From NCBI GenBank assembly GCA_033782935.1, contig JAWQEG010000079.1:496001-560000 (forward strand): DNA of 64,000 bases, read 5' to 3'. Positions 11,745-21,172 of this stretch are shown in pieces (the stretch's first letter is position 1; each line of letters opens with the position of its first letter). A model generated the notes under the pieces. The model did no database searches. It had not been told where the DNA came from and was given only the letters and a program-made list of their open reading frames with translations. The position numbers and the translations under genes were made by a program. This stretch comes from Petrolisthes cinctipes. Its lineage: Eukaryota; Arthropoda; Malacostraca; Decapoda; Porcellanidae.

Positions 11745-11762
11745 ATCCTGGCGAGGTCGCCA
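11745..11762 (-). other. Primer binding site, tRNA-Arg-like
   Basis: One base inside the 5' LTR, the minus strand reads TGGCGACCTCGCCAGGAT. It begins with the TGG complementary to a tRNA CCA end. The first eight bases TGGCGACC match primer sites complementary to arginine tRNA known in several Gypsy-type elements. The exact host tRNA is inferred; the site's position and TGG start are directly visible. Confidence 0.75.
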
Positions 11763-11763
11763 G

Positions 11764-12561
11764 TGTAAAGTAATAACCAGGATCTTTTTTCTTATTTGAG
11801 TTCTCACCAATCTGAGGCTGAGGGAAACGAGGAGAAAACTATATACATTTATTTACAATATATATATATTGGATAACATACATATCAGAGGTGTCCCCCA
11901 CAACATTAATCTTGGAATATACATTAAATCAACTCCCTGCCAGAGCCCTTCCCTGTCATTACACGTACAGGCGTACGGCACTAACACCAGCCACACGGTC
12001 ACGGAGACTGTTTGGAGGTGCTCTACTGGCCACACCAGCTCGCGTCTGCTATCACCTCACCGGCTCTGGGCCTCACACTCTCCACCACGGACTCCACTGG
12101 CAGGGGATATCGCACCACAAGGTTGAGGGGGTCACTTCCACAAAACATACAGGAGTACAGGAAATCCGGTACAGGATGCCTCTCTCGCCCGGCCCTTGAC
12201 GAGGGTAGGATCCCGCCTCCTATGTTAAAATCATAGTAATACAAATTAGCACAGTCCCACTATTAATAAATGAGTCACGGATGACACGCAACTTAAACAA
12301 AAAGCACTCAGAAAACTAACGTTATACTGGAGAAACACAGTAAATAAGTTTCACTACCCAATACCAATATAAGATCACAGGATGGTCTTACCGTCGTGTT
12401 TGGAGGTTGTGAGTCTAGTGAGGAATGGTATGCCCAAGAAACTCCAAGATAAATCGGATGGTGGCTCGAAATGAACTCGAAACGCCGTATAAGGTCCATC
12501 CATTAGCTCGAGCCCATATAAGTAATTACTTACTTATTGCCCGTTTGCCTATTCCCTTACA
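11764..12561 (-). repeat. 5' LTR of the retrotransposon
   Basis: Direct repeat of 6,198-6,998, 798 bp. On the minus strand it begins TGTAAGGG and ends CTTTACA. It should hold the promoter (U3) and the transcription start. A minus-strand AATAAA lies at 11,848-11,853, about 85 bp from the LTR end, just after an alternating AT tract, which fits the R/U5 side of an LTR. I could not assign a TATA box with confidence. Differences from the other LTR: C12184 (T6620), A12310 (G6747), C12415 (G6852), A12453 (C6890), one TA unit fewer near 11,858, and one A fewer near 12,289. Confidence 0.95.
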
Positions 12562-13049
12562 GTGGGTGTGTGGGTGTCATTACAGAGCATAGACTGTAAA
12601 TATCAACAGTCATTTATGGGGTGGTGGGTGTGTGGCTATTATTACAGTGCTTGGACTGTAAATATCAACAGTCAATCATGGGGTGGTGGGTGTGTGGGTG
12701 TCATTACAGTGCTTGGACTGTAAATATCAAAAGTCATTCATGGGGTGGTGGGTGTGTGGGTGTCATAACAGTGTTTTGACTGTAAATATTAACAGTCATT
12801 CATATGTTGGTGGGTGTCATTAGAGTGCTTGAACTGTAAATATCAAACATTTTTCATGGGGTGGTGGTAGTGTGGGTGTCATGACAGTGCTTGGACTGTA
12901 AATATCAACAGTCATTCATGGGTTGGTGAGTGTGTGGGGGTTATTACAGTTCTTGGACTGTAAATATCAACCATCATTCATTGGGTGGTGGGTGTGTGGG
13001 TGTCATTACAGTGCTTAAAATGTAAATATTAACAGTCATTCATGGAGTG

Positions 13050-15035
13050 GTGGGTGTGTGGCTGTCATTACAGTGCTTGGATTGTAAATATCAACAGTCA
13101 ATCATGGGGTGGTGGGTGTGCGGGTGTCATTACAGTGTTTTGACTGTAAATATCAAAAGTCATTCATAGGTGGTGGGTGTGTGGGTGTCATTACAGTGTT
13201 TTGATTGTAAATATCAACAGTCCATTATAGGTTGGTTGGTGTCATTAGAGTGCTTGGACTGTAAATATCAACAGTCATTCATGGGGTGGTTGGTGTGTGG
13301 GTGACATTACATTGCGTGGACTGTAAATATCAACCATAATTCATGGGGTGATGGGTGTGCGGGTGTCTTTGCAGTGCTTTGACTGTAAATATCAACAGTC
13401 ATTCATAGGGTGATGGGTGTGAGGGTGTCATTACAGTGCTTAGACTGTAATTATCAACAGTCATTCATGTGGTGGTGGGTGTGTGGGTGTCATTATAGTG
13501 CTTGGACTGTAAATATAAACAGTCACTCATGGGGTGGTGGGTGTCTGTGTGTCATTAGTGCTTGGACTGTAAATATTAACAGGAATTTATTGGGTGGTGG
13601 GTGTGTGAGTGTCATTACAGAGCTTTGACTATAAATATCAACAGTCATTCATAGGGTTGTGGGTTTTTGGGTGTCTATGCAGTGCTTGGAGTGTAAATAT
13701 CAACAGTCAATCATGGGCTGGTGGGTGTGTGGTTGTCATTACAGTGCTTGGACTCGAAATATCAACAGTCATTCATGGGGTGGTGGGTGTGTGGGTGTCA
13801 TTACAGTGCTTAGACTGTAAATATTAACAGTCATTTATTAGGTGGTGGGTGTGTGGGTGTCATTACAGAGCTTGGACTGTAAATATCAACGGTCATTCAT
13901 AGGGTGGTGGGTGTGTGAGTATCATTACAGAGCTTGGACTGTTAATATCAACAGTCATTCAGGGGGTGGTTGGTGTGTAGGTGTTATTACAGTGCTTGGA
14001 CTGTAAATATCAAAAGTCATTCTTGGCGTTGTGGGTGTGTGGGTGTCATTACATTGCTTAGACTGTAAATATCAACAAACATTTATTGGGTGGTGGGTGT
14101 GTGGCTGTCATTACAGTGCTTGAACTGTAAACATCAACAGTCAATCATGAAGTGGTGGGTTTGTTGGTGTCATTACAGTGCTTAGACTGTAAATATCAAC
14201 AGTCATTTATGGGGTGGTGGGTGTGTGGGTGTCATTATAGTGCTTAGACTGTAAATATCAACAGTCCTTTATGGGGTGGTGGGTGTGTGGCTGTCATTAC
14301 AGTGCTTGGACTGTAAATATCAACAGTCAATCATGGGGTGGTGGGTGTGCGGGTGTCATTACAGTGTTTTGACTGTAAATATCAAAAGTCATTTATAGGT
14401 GGTGGGTGTGTGGGTGTCATTACAGTGTTTTGATTGTAAATATCAACAGTCAATTATAGGTTGGTTGGTGTCATTAGAGTGCTTAGACTGTAAATATCAA
14501 CAGTCATTCATGGGGTGGTGTGTGTGTGGGTGACATTACATTGCGTGGACTGTAAATATCAACCATAATTCATTGGGTGGTGGGTGTGCGGGTGTCATTA
14601 CAGTGCTTTTACTCTAAATATCAACAGTCATTCATAGGGTGATGGGTGTGAGGGTGTCATTACAGTGCTTAGACTGAAATTATCAACAGTCATTTATGTG
14701 GTGGTGGGTGTGTGGGTGTCATTATAGTGCTTGAACTGTAAATATCAACAGTCACTCATGGGGTGGTGGGTGTCTGTGTGTCATTAGTGCTTGGACTGTA
14801 AATATCAACAGTCATTCAAGGGGTGGAGGGTGGCATTACAGTGCTTGGACTCTAAATATCAACAGTCATTTATAGAGTGGTGGGTGTGTGAGTGTCATTA
14901 AATAGCTTTGACTATAAATATCAACAGTCATTCATGGGGTTGTGGGTTTTTGGGTGTCTATGCAGTGCTTGGAGTGTAAATATCAACAGTCAATCATGGG
15001 GTGGTGGGTTTGTGGTTGTCATTACAGTGCTTGGA
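13050..15035. repeat. ~1.23-kb higher-order repeat pair
   Basis: About 13,050-13,745 recurs at about 14,280-15,035, first at a shift of 1,229 bp and then, after a 57-bp length change, at 1,286 bp. A diagnostic string, the GTGTGCGGGTGTCATTACAG monomer followed by the AAAAGTCATT monomer, marks both. The same 1,229-bp spacing is seen at 35,077/36,306, and related pairs occur near 40,200/41,425, 53,800/55,030 and 60,880/62,110. The period is close to 20 monomers. Confidence 0.8.
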
Positions 15036-18000
15036 CTGTAAATATCGACAGTCATTTACGGGGTGGTGGGTGTGTGGGTGTCATTACAATGTTTTGATTG
15101 TAAATATCAACAGTCATTCATAGGGTGGTGGGTGTTATTAGAGTGCTTGTACTGTAAATATCAACAGTCATTCATGGGGTGGTGGGTGTGTGGGTGTCAT
15201 TATAGTGCTTGAACTGTAAATATCAACAGTCACTCATGTTGTGGTGGGTGTGTTGGTGTCATTACAGTGCTTAGACTGAAAATATCAATAGTCATTCATG
15301 GGGTGTTGGGTGTGTGGGTGTCTATGCAGTGCTTGGACTGTAAATATCAACAGTCATTCATGGGGTGGTGGGTGTGTGGGTGTCATTACAGTGCTTGGAC
15401 TGTAAATATCAACCGTCATTTATGGGTTGGTGTTTGTGTGGGTGTCATTACAGTTCCTGGACTGTAAAAATTAACAGTCATTCATAGGGTGGTGGGTATG
15501 TGAGTGTCATTACAGAGCTTGGACTGTAAATATCAACAGTCATTCATGGGGTGGTGGGTGTGTGGGTGTCATTACAGTGCTTAGACTGTAAATATCAACA
15601 GTCAGTTATTGGTTTGTGGGTGTGTGGGTGTCATTACAGTGCTTGGACTGTAAATATTAACAGTCAATCATGGGGTGGTCGGTGTGTGGGTGTCATTACA
15701 GTGCTGGGACTGTAATTATCAACAGTCATTCATGGGGGTGTGTGTGTGTTGGTGTCATTACAGTGTTTTAACTATAAATATCAACATTCATTTATTGGGT
15801 GTTGGGTGTCATTACAGTGCTTTGACTATAAATATCAACAGTCATTCATGGGGTGGTGCATGTGTGGGTGTAATGACAGTTCTTGGACTGTAAATATCAA
15901 CAGTCATTAAAGGGGTGGTGAGTGTGTGGGTGTCATTACAGTTCTTGAACTGTAAATATCAACCATCATTAATGTGTGGGTGTCATTACAGAGCTCAGAT
16001 TGTAAATATTAACAGTTATTCCTGGGGTGGTGGGTGTGTTGGTGTCATTACAGTGCATGGACTATAAATATGAACCATCATTTATGGGGTGGTGGGTGTG
16101 TGGGTGTCATTACAGAGCTTTGACTGTAAATATCAACAGTCATTCATAGTGTGATGGGTGTGAGGGTGTCATTACAGTGCTTAGACTGTAATTATCAACA
16201 GTTATTCATGTGGTGGTGGGTGTGTGGGTGTCATTATATTGCTTGGACTGTAAATATCAACAGTCACTCATGGGGTGGTGGGTGTCTGTGTGTCATTAGT
16301 GCTTGGACTGTAAATATTAACAGTCATTCATGGGGTGGTAGATGTATAGATGTCATTACAGTGCTTGGACTGAGAATATCAACTGCCATTTATGGGGTGG
16401 TGGGTGTGTGGGTTTCATTACAGTTCTTGGACTGTAAATATCAATCATCATTCATTTGGTCGTGGGTGTGTGGGTGACATTACAGTGCTTGGACTGTAAA
16501 TATTAACAGCCATTCATGGGGTGGTGGGTGTGTAGGTGTCATTATAGTGCTTGGACTGTAAATATCAACAGTCACTCATGGGGTGGTGGGTGTGTGGGTG
16601 TCATTACATTGCTTGGACTGTAAATATCAAGTCATTCATTATGTTGTGGATGTGTGTGTGTCATTAGTGCTTGGACTGTAAATATATACATTTATTCATG
16701 GGGTGGTGGGTGTCATTACAGTGCTTGGACTCTAAATATCAACAGTAATTCATAGGGTGAGGGGTGTGTGGGTTGTCATTACAGTGCTTGGACTGAAAAT
16801 ATCAACAGTCATTTATTGGGTGGAGGGTGTGTGGGTATCATTACAGTCCTTGGACTGTAAATATCAACCATCATTCATTGGGTGGTGGGTGTATGGGTGA
16901 CATTACAGTGCTTGGACTGTAAATATTAAAAGTCATTCATGGGGTGGTAGGTGTGTAGATGTCATTACAGTGCTAGGACTGAAAACATATACTGTCATTC
17001 ATGGGTGGTGGGTGTGTTGGTGACATTACAGTGCTTGGACTGTAAATATAAACATTTATTCATGGGGTGGTGGGTGACATTACAGTGCTTGGACTCTAAA
17101 TATCAACAGTAATTCATAGGGTGAGAGGTGTGTGGATGTCATTAAAGTGCTTGGACTGAAAATAACAACAGATATTCATGGGGTTTTAGGGGTGTGGTTG
17201 TCATTACAGAGCTTGGACTTTAAATATCAACCATCATTTATAGGGTGGTGGGTGTGTTGGTGTCATTACAGTGCTTGGACTGTAATTATCAACAGTCATT
17301 CATATGGTGGTGGGTGTGTGAGTGTCATTACAGTAGTTGGACTGTTAATGTCAACAGTTATTAATTGGGTGGTGGGTGTGTGGGTGACATTACAGTGCTT
17401 GGACTGTAAATATCAACAGTCATTTCTGGGGTGGTGGGTGTATGGGTGTCTTTACAGTGTTTTAACTATAAATATCAACATTCATTTATTGGGTAGTGGG
17501 TGTCATTACAGTGCTTGGACTGTAAATATCAACAGTCATTCATAGGGTGGTGTGTGTGTGGGTGTCATGACAATGTTTGGACTGTAAATATCAACAGTCA
17601 TTAATAGGGTGGTGAGTGTGTGGGTGTCATTACAGTTCTTGGACTGTAAATATCAACCATCATTCATTAGGTGGTGGGTGTGTGGGTGTCATTAAATTGC
17701 TCGGACTGTAAATATTAACAGTCATTAATGGTGTGGTGGGTGTGTGGATGTAATAACAGTGCTTGGACTAAAAATATCAACAGTCATTCATGGGGTGGTG
17801 GGTGTATGAGTGTCATTACAGTGTTTTAACTATAAATATCAACATTCATTTATTGGGTGGTGGGTGTCATGACAGTGCTTGGACTGGAAATATCAACAGT
17901 CATTCATAGGGTTGTGCATGTGTGGGTGTCATGACAGTGCTTGGAATGTAAATATTAACAGTCATTCATTTGGTGGTGAGTGTGTGGGTGTCATTACAGT

Positions 18001-18060
18001 GCTGAGACTGTAAATACTAACAGACATTTATGGTGTGGTGGGTGTGTGGATGTAATTACA

Positions 18061-19480
18061 GTGTTTGGACTGTAAATATCAACAGTCATTTATTTAGAGG
18101 TGGGTGTGTGGGTATCATTACAGTCCTTGGACTGTAAATATCAACCATCATTTATTGGGTGGTGGGTGTGTGGATGACATTACAATGCTTGGACTGTAAA
18201 TATTAACAGTCATTCATGGGGTGGTAGGTGTGTAGATGTCATTACAGGGCTTGGACTGAAAATATCAACTGTCATTCATGGGATGGTGGGTGTGTGGGTT
18301 TAATTACAGTTCTTGGACTGTAAATATCAACCATCATTCATTGGGTGGTGGGTGTGTGGGTGACATTACAGTGCTTGGACTGTAAATATTAACAGTCATT
18401 CATGGGGTGGTGGGTGTGTAGGTGTTATTATAGTGCTTGGACTGTTAATATAATCAACAGTCATTTATGGGGTGGTGTGTGTGTGGGTGTCATTACAGTG
18501 CTTGGACTTTAAATATCAACAGTCATTTATTAGGTGGTGGGTGTGTGGGTATCATTACAGTCCTTGGAATGTAAATATGAACTATTATTCATTGGGTGGT
18601 GGGTATGTGGGTGACATTACAGTGCTTGGACTGTAAATATTAACAGTCATTCATGGGGTGGGGTGTGTGTGAGTGTCATTACAGTGTTTTAACTATAAAT
18701 ATTAACATACATTTATTGTGTGGTTAGTGTCATTAGAGTGCTTGGACTGTAAATATCAACAGTCATTCATGGGGTGGTGGATGTGTGGGTGTCATTACAG
18801 TGCTTGGACTGTTAATATCAACAGTAATTCATAGGGTGATGGGTGTGTGGGTGTCATTACAGTGTTTGGACTGTAAATATCAACAGTCATTTATTGGGAG
18901 GTGGGTGTGTGGGTATCATTACAGTCCTTGGACTGTAAATATCAATCATAATTTATTGGGTGGTGGGTGTGTGGATGACATTACAGTGCTTGGACTGTAA
19001 ATATTAACACTCATTCATGGGGTGGTAGGTGTGCAGATGTCATTACAGGGCTTGGACTGAAAATATCTACTGTCATTCATGGGATGGTGGGTGTGTTGGT
19101 TTAATTACAGTTCTTGGACTGTAAATATCAACCATCATTCATTGGGTGGTGGGTGTGTGGGTGACATTACAGTGCTTGGACTGTAAATATTAACAGTCAT
19201 TCATGGGGTGGTGGGTGTGTAGGTGTTATTATAGTGCTTGGACTGTAAATATCAACAGTCATTTATGGGGTGGTGGGTGTGTGGGTGTCATTACATTGAT
19301 TGGACTAAAAATATAAAGTCACTCATTGAGTGGTTGGTGTGGGTGTGTCATTAGTGCTTGGAATATAAATATCAACAGTCATTCATGGGGTGGTGGGTGG
19401 CATTACAGTGCTTGGACTCTAAATATCAACAGTAATTCATAGGGTGATGGGTGTGTGGGTGTCATTACAGTGCTTGGACT
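18061..19480. repeat. 801-bp tandem duplication in the array
   Basis: 18,061 onward is repeated at 18,862 onward. The monomer series (GTGTTTGGACTG; GTATCATTACAGTCCTTGG; GATGACATTACA; AGATGTCATTACAGGGC; GGTTTAATTACAGTTC) recurs in the same order at an 801-bp shift. The right copy fades near 19,480. This is about 13 monomers. Confidence 0.75.
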
Positions 19481-20353
19481 GTAAATATCAACAGTCATTT
19501 CTTGGGTGGTGGGTGTGTGGGTATCATTACAGTCCTTGGAATGTAAATATCAACCATTATTCATTGGGTGGTGGTTATGTGGGTGACATTACAGTGCTTG
19601 GACTGTAAATATTAACAGTCATTCATGGGGTGGTAGGTGTGTAGATGTCATTACATTGCTTGGACTGAAAATATCAACTGTCATTCATGGGGTGGTGGGT
19701 GTGTGGGTGACATTGCATTGCTTGGACTGTAAATATAAACAGCCATTCATGGGGTGGTTTGTTGTGTAGGTGTCATTATAGTGCTTGAACTGTAAATATC
19801 AAGTCATTCATTATGTGGTGGGTGTGTGTGTGTCATTAGTGCTTGGACGTTGAATATAAACATTCATTCATGGGGTGGTGGGTGTCATTACAGTGCTTGG
19901 ACTCTAAATATCAACAGTAATTTATAGGGTAATGTGTGTGTGGGTGTCATTACAGTGCTTGGACTGTAAATATCAACTGTCATTTATTGGGTGGTGGGTG
20001 TGTGGGTATCATTACAGTGCTTGGACTGAAAATATCAACTGTCATTCATGGGTGGTGGGTGTGTGGGTGACATTACAGTGCTTGGACTCTATATATAAAC
20101 AGTCATTTATGGAATGGTGGGTGTGTGAATGTCATTAAAGTGCTTGGACTTTAATTATCAACAGTCATTCATATGGTGGTGGGTGTGTGAGTGTCATTAC
20201 AGTACTTGGACTTTAAATGTCAACAGTTATTAATTGGGTGGTGGGTGTGTGGGTGTCATTACAGTGTTTAGACTGTAAATATCAACAGTCAATCATTAGG
20301 TGGTGGGTGTGTGGGGGTAATTAAAGTGCTCGGACTGTAAATAGTAACAGTCA

Positions 20354-20357
20354 TTAA
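20354..20357. repeat. TTAA target duplication, left side
   Basis: TTAA immediately before the piggyBac left tip (CCCCTCCGGG). It pairs with TTAA at 23,740-23,743. The satellite context is AACAGTCA followed by TTAA, a monomer type in which the usual TCATTC reads TCATTA. Confidence 0.85.
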
Positions 20358-20906
20358 CCCCTCCGGGACGGGGCAAGAATGGAATTACGCGCTGTGAGTA
20401 CGGGTCCAATACTAACTTTTATCCTGCCAGTCCGGGTATTTCCCGGAAAATCACTCTACTTCTTTTACTCCCTACGTCTAAACTACAATACTGAACAACT
20501 TAAATTTGATTGTGTACTCACCATCAACTCCTCCTCTTTCCATTAAAACCAACCCTAGCTCTCTAGGACACTCCATTGCCGAGAAATCAAGTGAGGAATG
20601 GAGGTCACTTTTCCCGTGAGAGCGAGGCTGCGTTCGCTTTGTGAGCGTGGCTCTGACAAGGACTGGCGTGGGTGGAGAAAAGATGGCCGCCGGCAGAATG
20701 ACGCAACACTTGCCTCCCCCGGGCGACACGTCGTACGGTTCGTGTGCATCCTACCATTACAGCCCCTGTATTATTTGTGTGGTTAGCTGACCATTCCAGA
20801 GTGGTTTTATGCCCTGGAGAGAAGCGTGGGAGTTATGTACAGTATTTACGCGAAACATTTTCAGTGTCATTCGCACCATTTGTTTATGTTCAACGTAAAT
20901 ATAAAT

Positions 20907-21141
20907 GTGTCACTATCACTGTGTTATCCTTATTTTCTATATATTTTTGTATTTTGTTGTTTTAAATTTTTTATTATCATTTTTTCTATGCGTAAATGTG
21001 TCACTCTCACTTTTCTTATAGCCTAATATGTACAAATGTGTCACTATCACGTCACTACAGCCTAAAATATATGTACAAATGTGTCACTCTCACTTTTCTT
21101 ATAGCCTAAATAGTGTCACTGTCACCAAGTGTCACTGTCAC
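20907..21141. repeat. Six copies of GTGTCACTNTCAC
   Basis: The 13-mer GTGTCACT(A/C/G)TCAC occurs at 20,907, 20,998, 21,038, 21,081, 21,113 and 21,129. Copies near 20,998-21,110 lie in a larger imperfect repeat with TTTTCTTATAGCCTAA and ATGTACAAATG. All are in the same orientation. They overlap the transposase poly(A) region on the opposite strand. They could be transposase- or host-factor-binding sites; the function is not shown. Confidence 0.8.
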
Positions 21142-21147
21142 TTTATT
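21142..21147 (-). terminator. Poly(A) signal AATAAA of the transposase
   Basis: The minus strand reads AATAAA 25 bp downstream of the transposase stop codon. It is the nearest canonical signal, and the predicted cleavage would fall within the 13-mer repeat region. Confidence 0.6.
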
Positions 21148-21172
21148 CGCATACTCCCATCACTTCCTGCTT

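Larger units (their letters stand above)
6198..12561 (-). mobile_element. Gmr1-like Ty3/Gypsy LTR retrotransposon, 6,364 bp
   Basis: The element reads on the minus strand: 5' LTR 11,764-12,561, primer binding site, leader, one Gag-Pol frame, polypurine tract, 3' LTR 6,198-6,998. The LTRs start TG and end CA, with 5-bp inverted tips TGTAA/TTACA. The domain order Gag, protease, integrase, RT, RNase H is that of the Gmr1 group of Ty3/Gypsy elements rather than the usual order with integrase last. There is no env frame. The four substitutions and two small indels between LTRs (about 0.5% substitution) indicate a recent insertion. The expected 4-6-bp target duplication is absent: the left flank ends GGACTG and the right begins GTGGGT. 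RT carries Asn at the second catalytic Asp. The two higher-order paralogues of the right flank (39,699 and 60,381) lack the element. Confidence 0.95.
12562..20357 (+). repeat. 62-bp satellite array, block B
   Basis: Head-to-tail satellite in the same orientation as blocks A and C. It resumes out of phase with block A: block A stops after GGACTG, near the end of a unit, and block B starts in the G/T-rich half (GTGGGTGTGTGGG). From 12,562 to about 16,320 it is a higher-order paralogue of 39,699-43,091 (shift 27,137 bp, then 26,773 bp, so B holds about 364 bp more) and of 60,381-63,773. From about 16,320 to 20,357 the monomer order is different and includes an 801-bp duplication. The block ends at the TTAA where the piggyBac element starts. 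No genes. Confidence 0.97.
20358..21172 (-). other. Noncoding segment downstream of the transposase
   Basis: 815 bp between the left tip and the transposase stop. It contains an inverted repeat TCCGGG/CCCGGA (20,431-20,436 and 20,442-20,447, spacer TATTT), then GC-richer sequence to about 20,850, an AT-rich stretch, and six copies of a 13-base motif between 20,907 and 21,141. Frames of 62-83 codons in the GC-rich part have no recognisable protein features and are not called. The segment is long for a piggyBac end, so it may hold regulatory or transposase-binding sequence, or a captured fragment. Confidence 0.75.

Noticed and set aside
6198..12561. Nested second retrotransposon or solo LTR
   Set aside because: Only two LTR copies are present, and they bound one continuous internal region.
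20478..20786. Frames of 62-83 codons in the GC-rich left part of piggyBac
   Set aside because: Overlapping frames on both strands in a GC-rich noncoding segment; no conserved motif.
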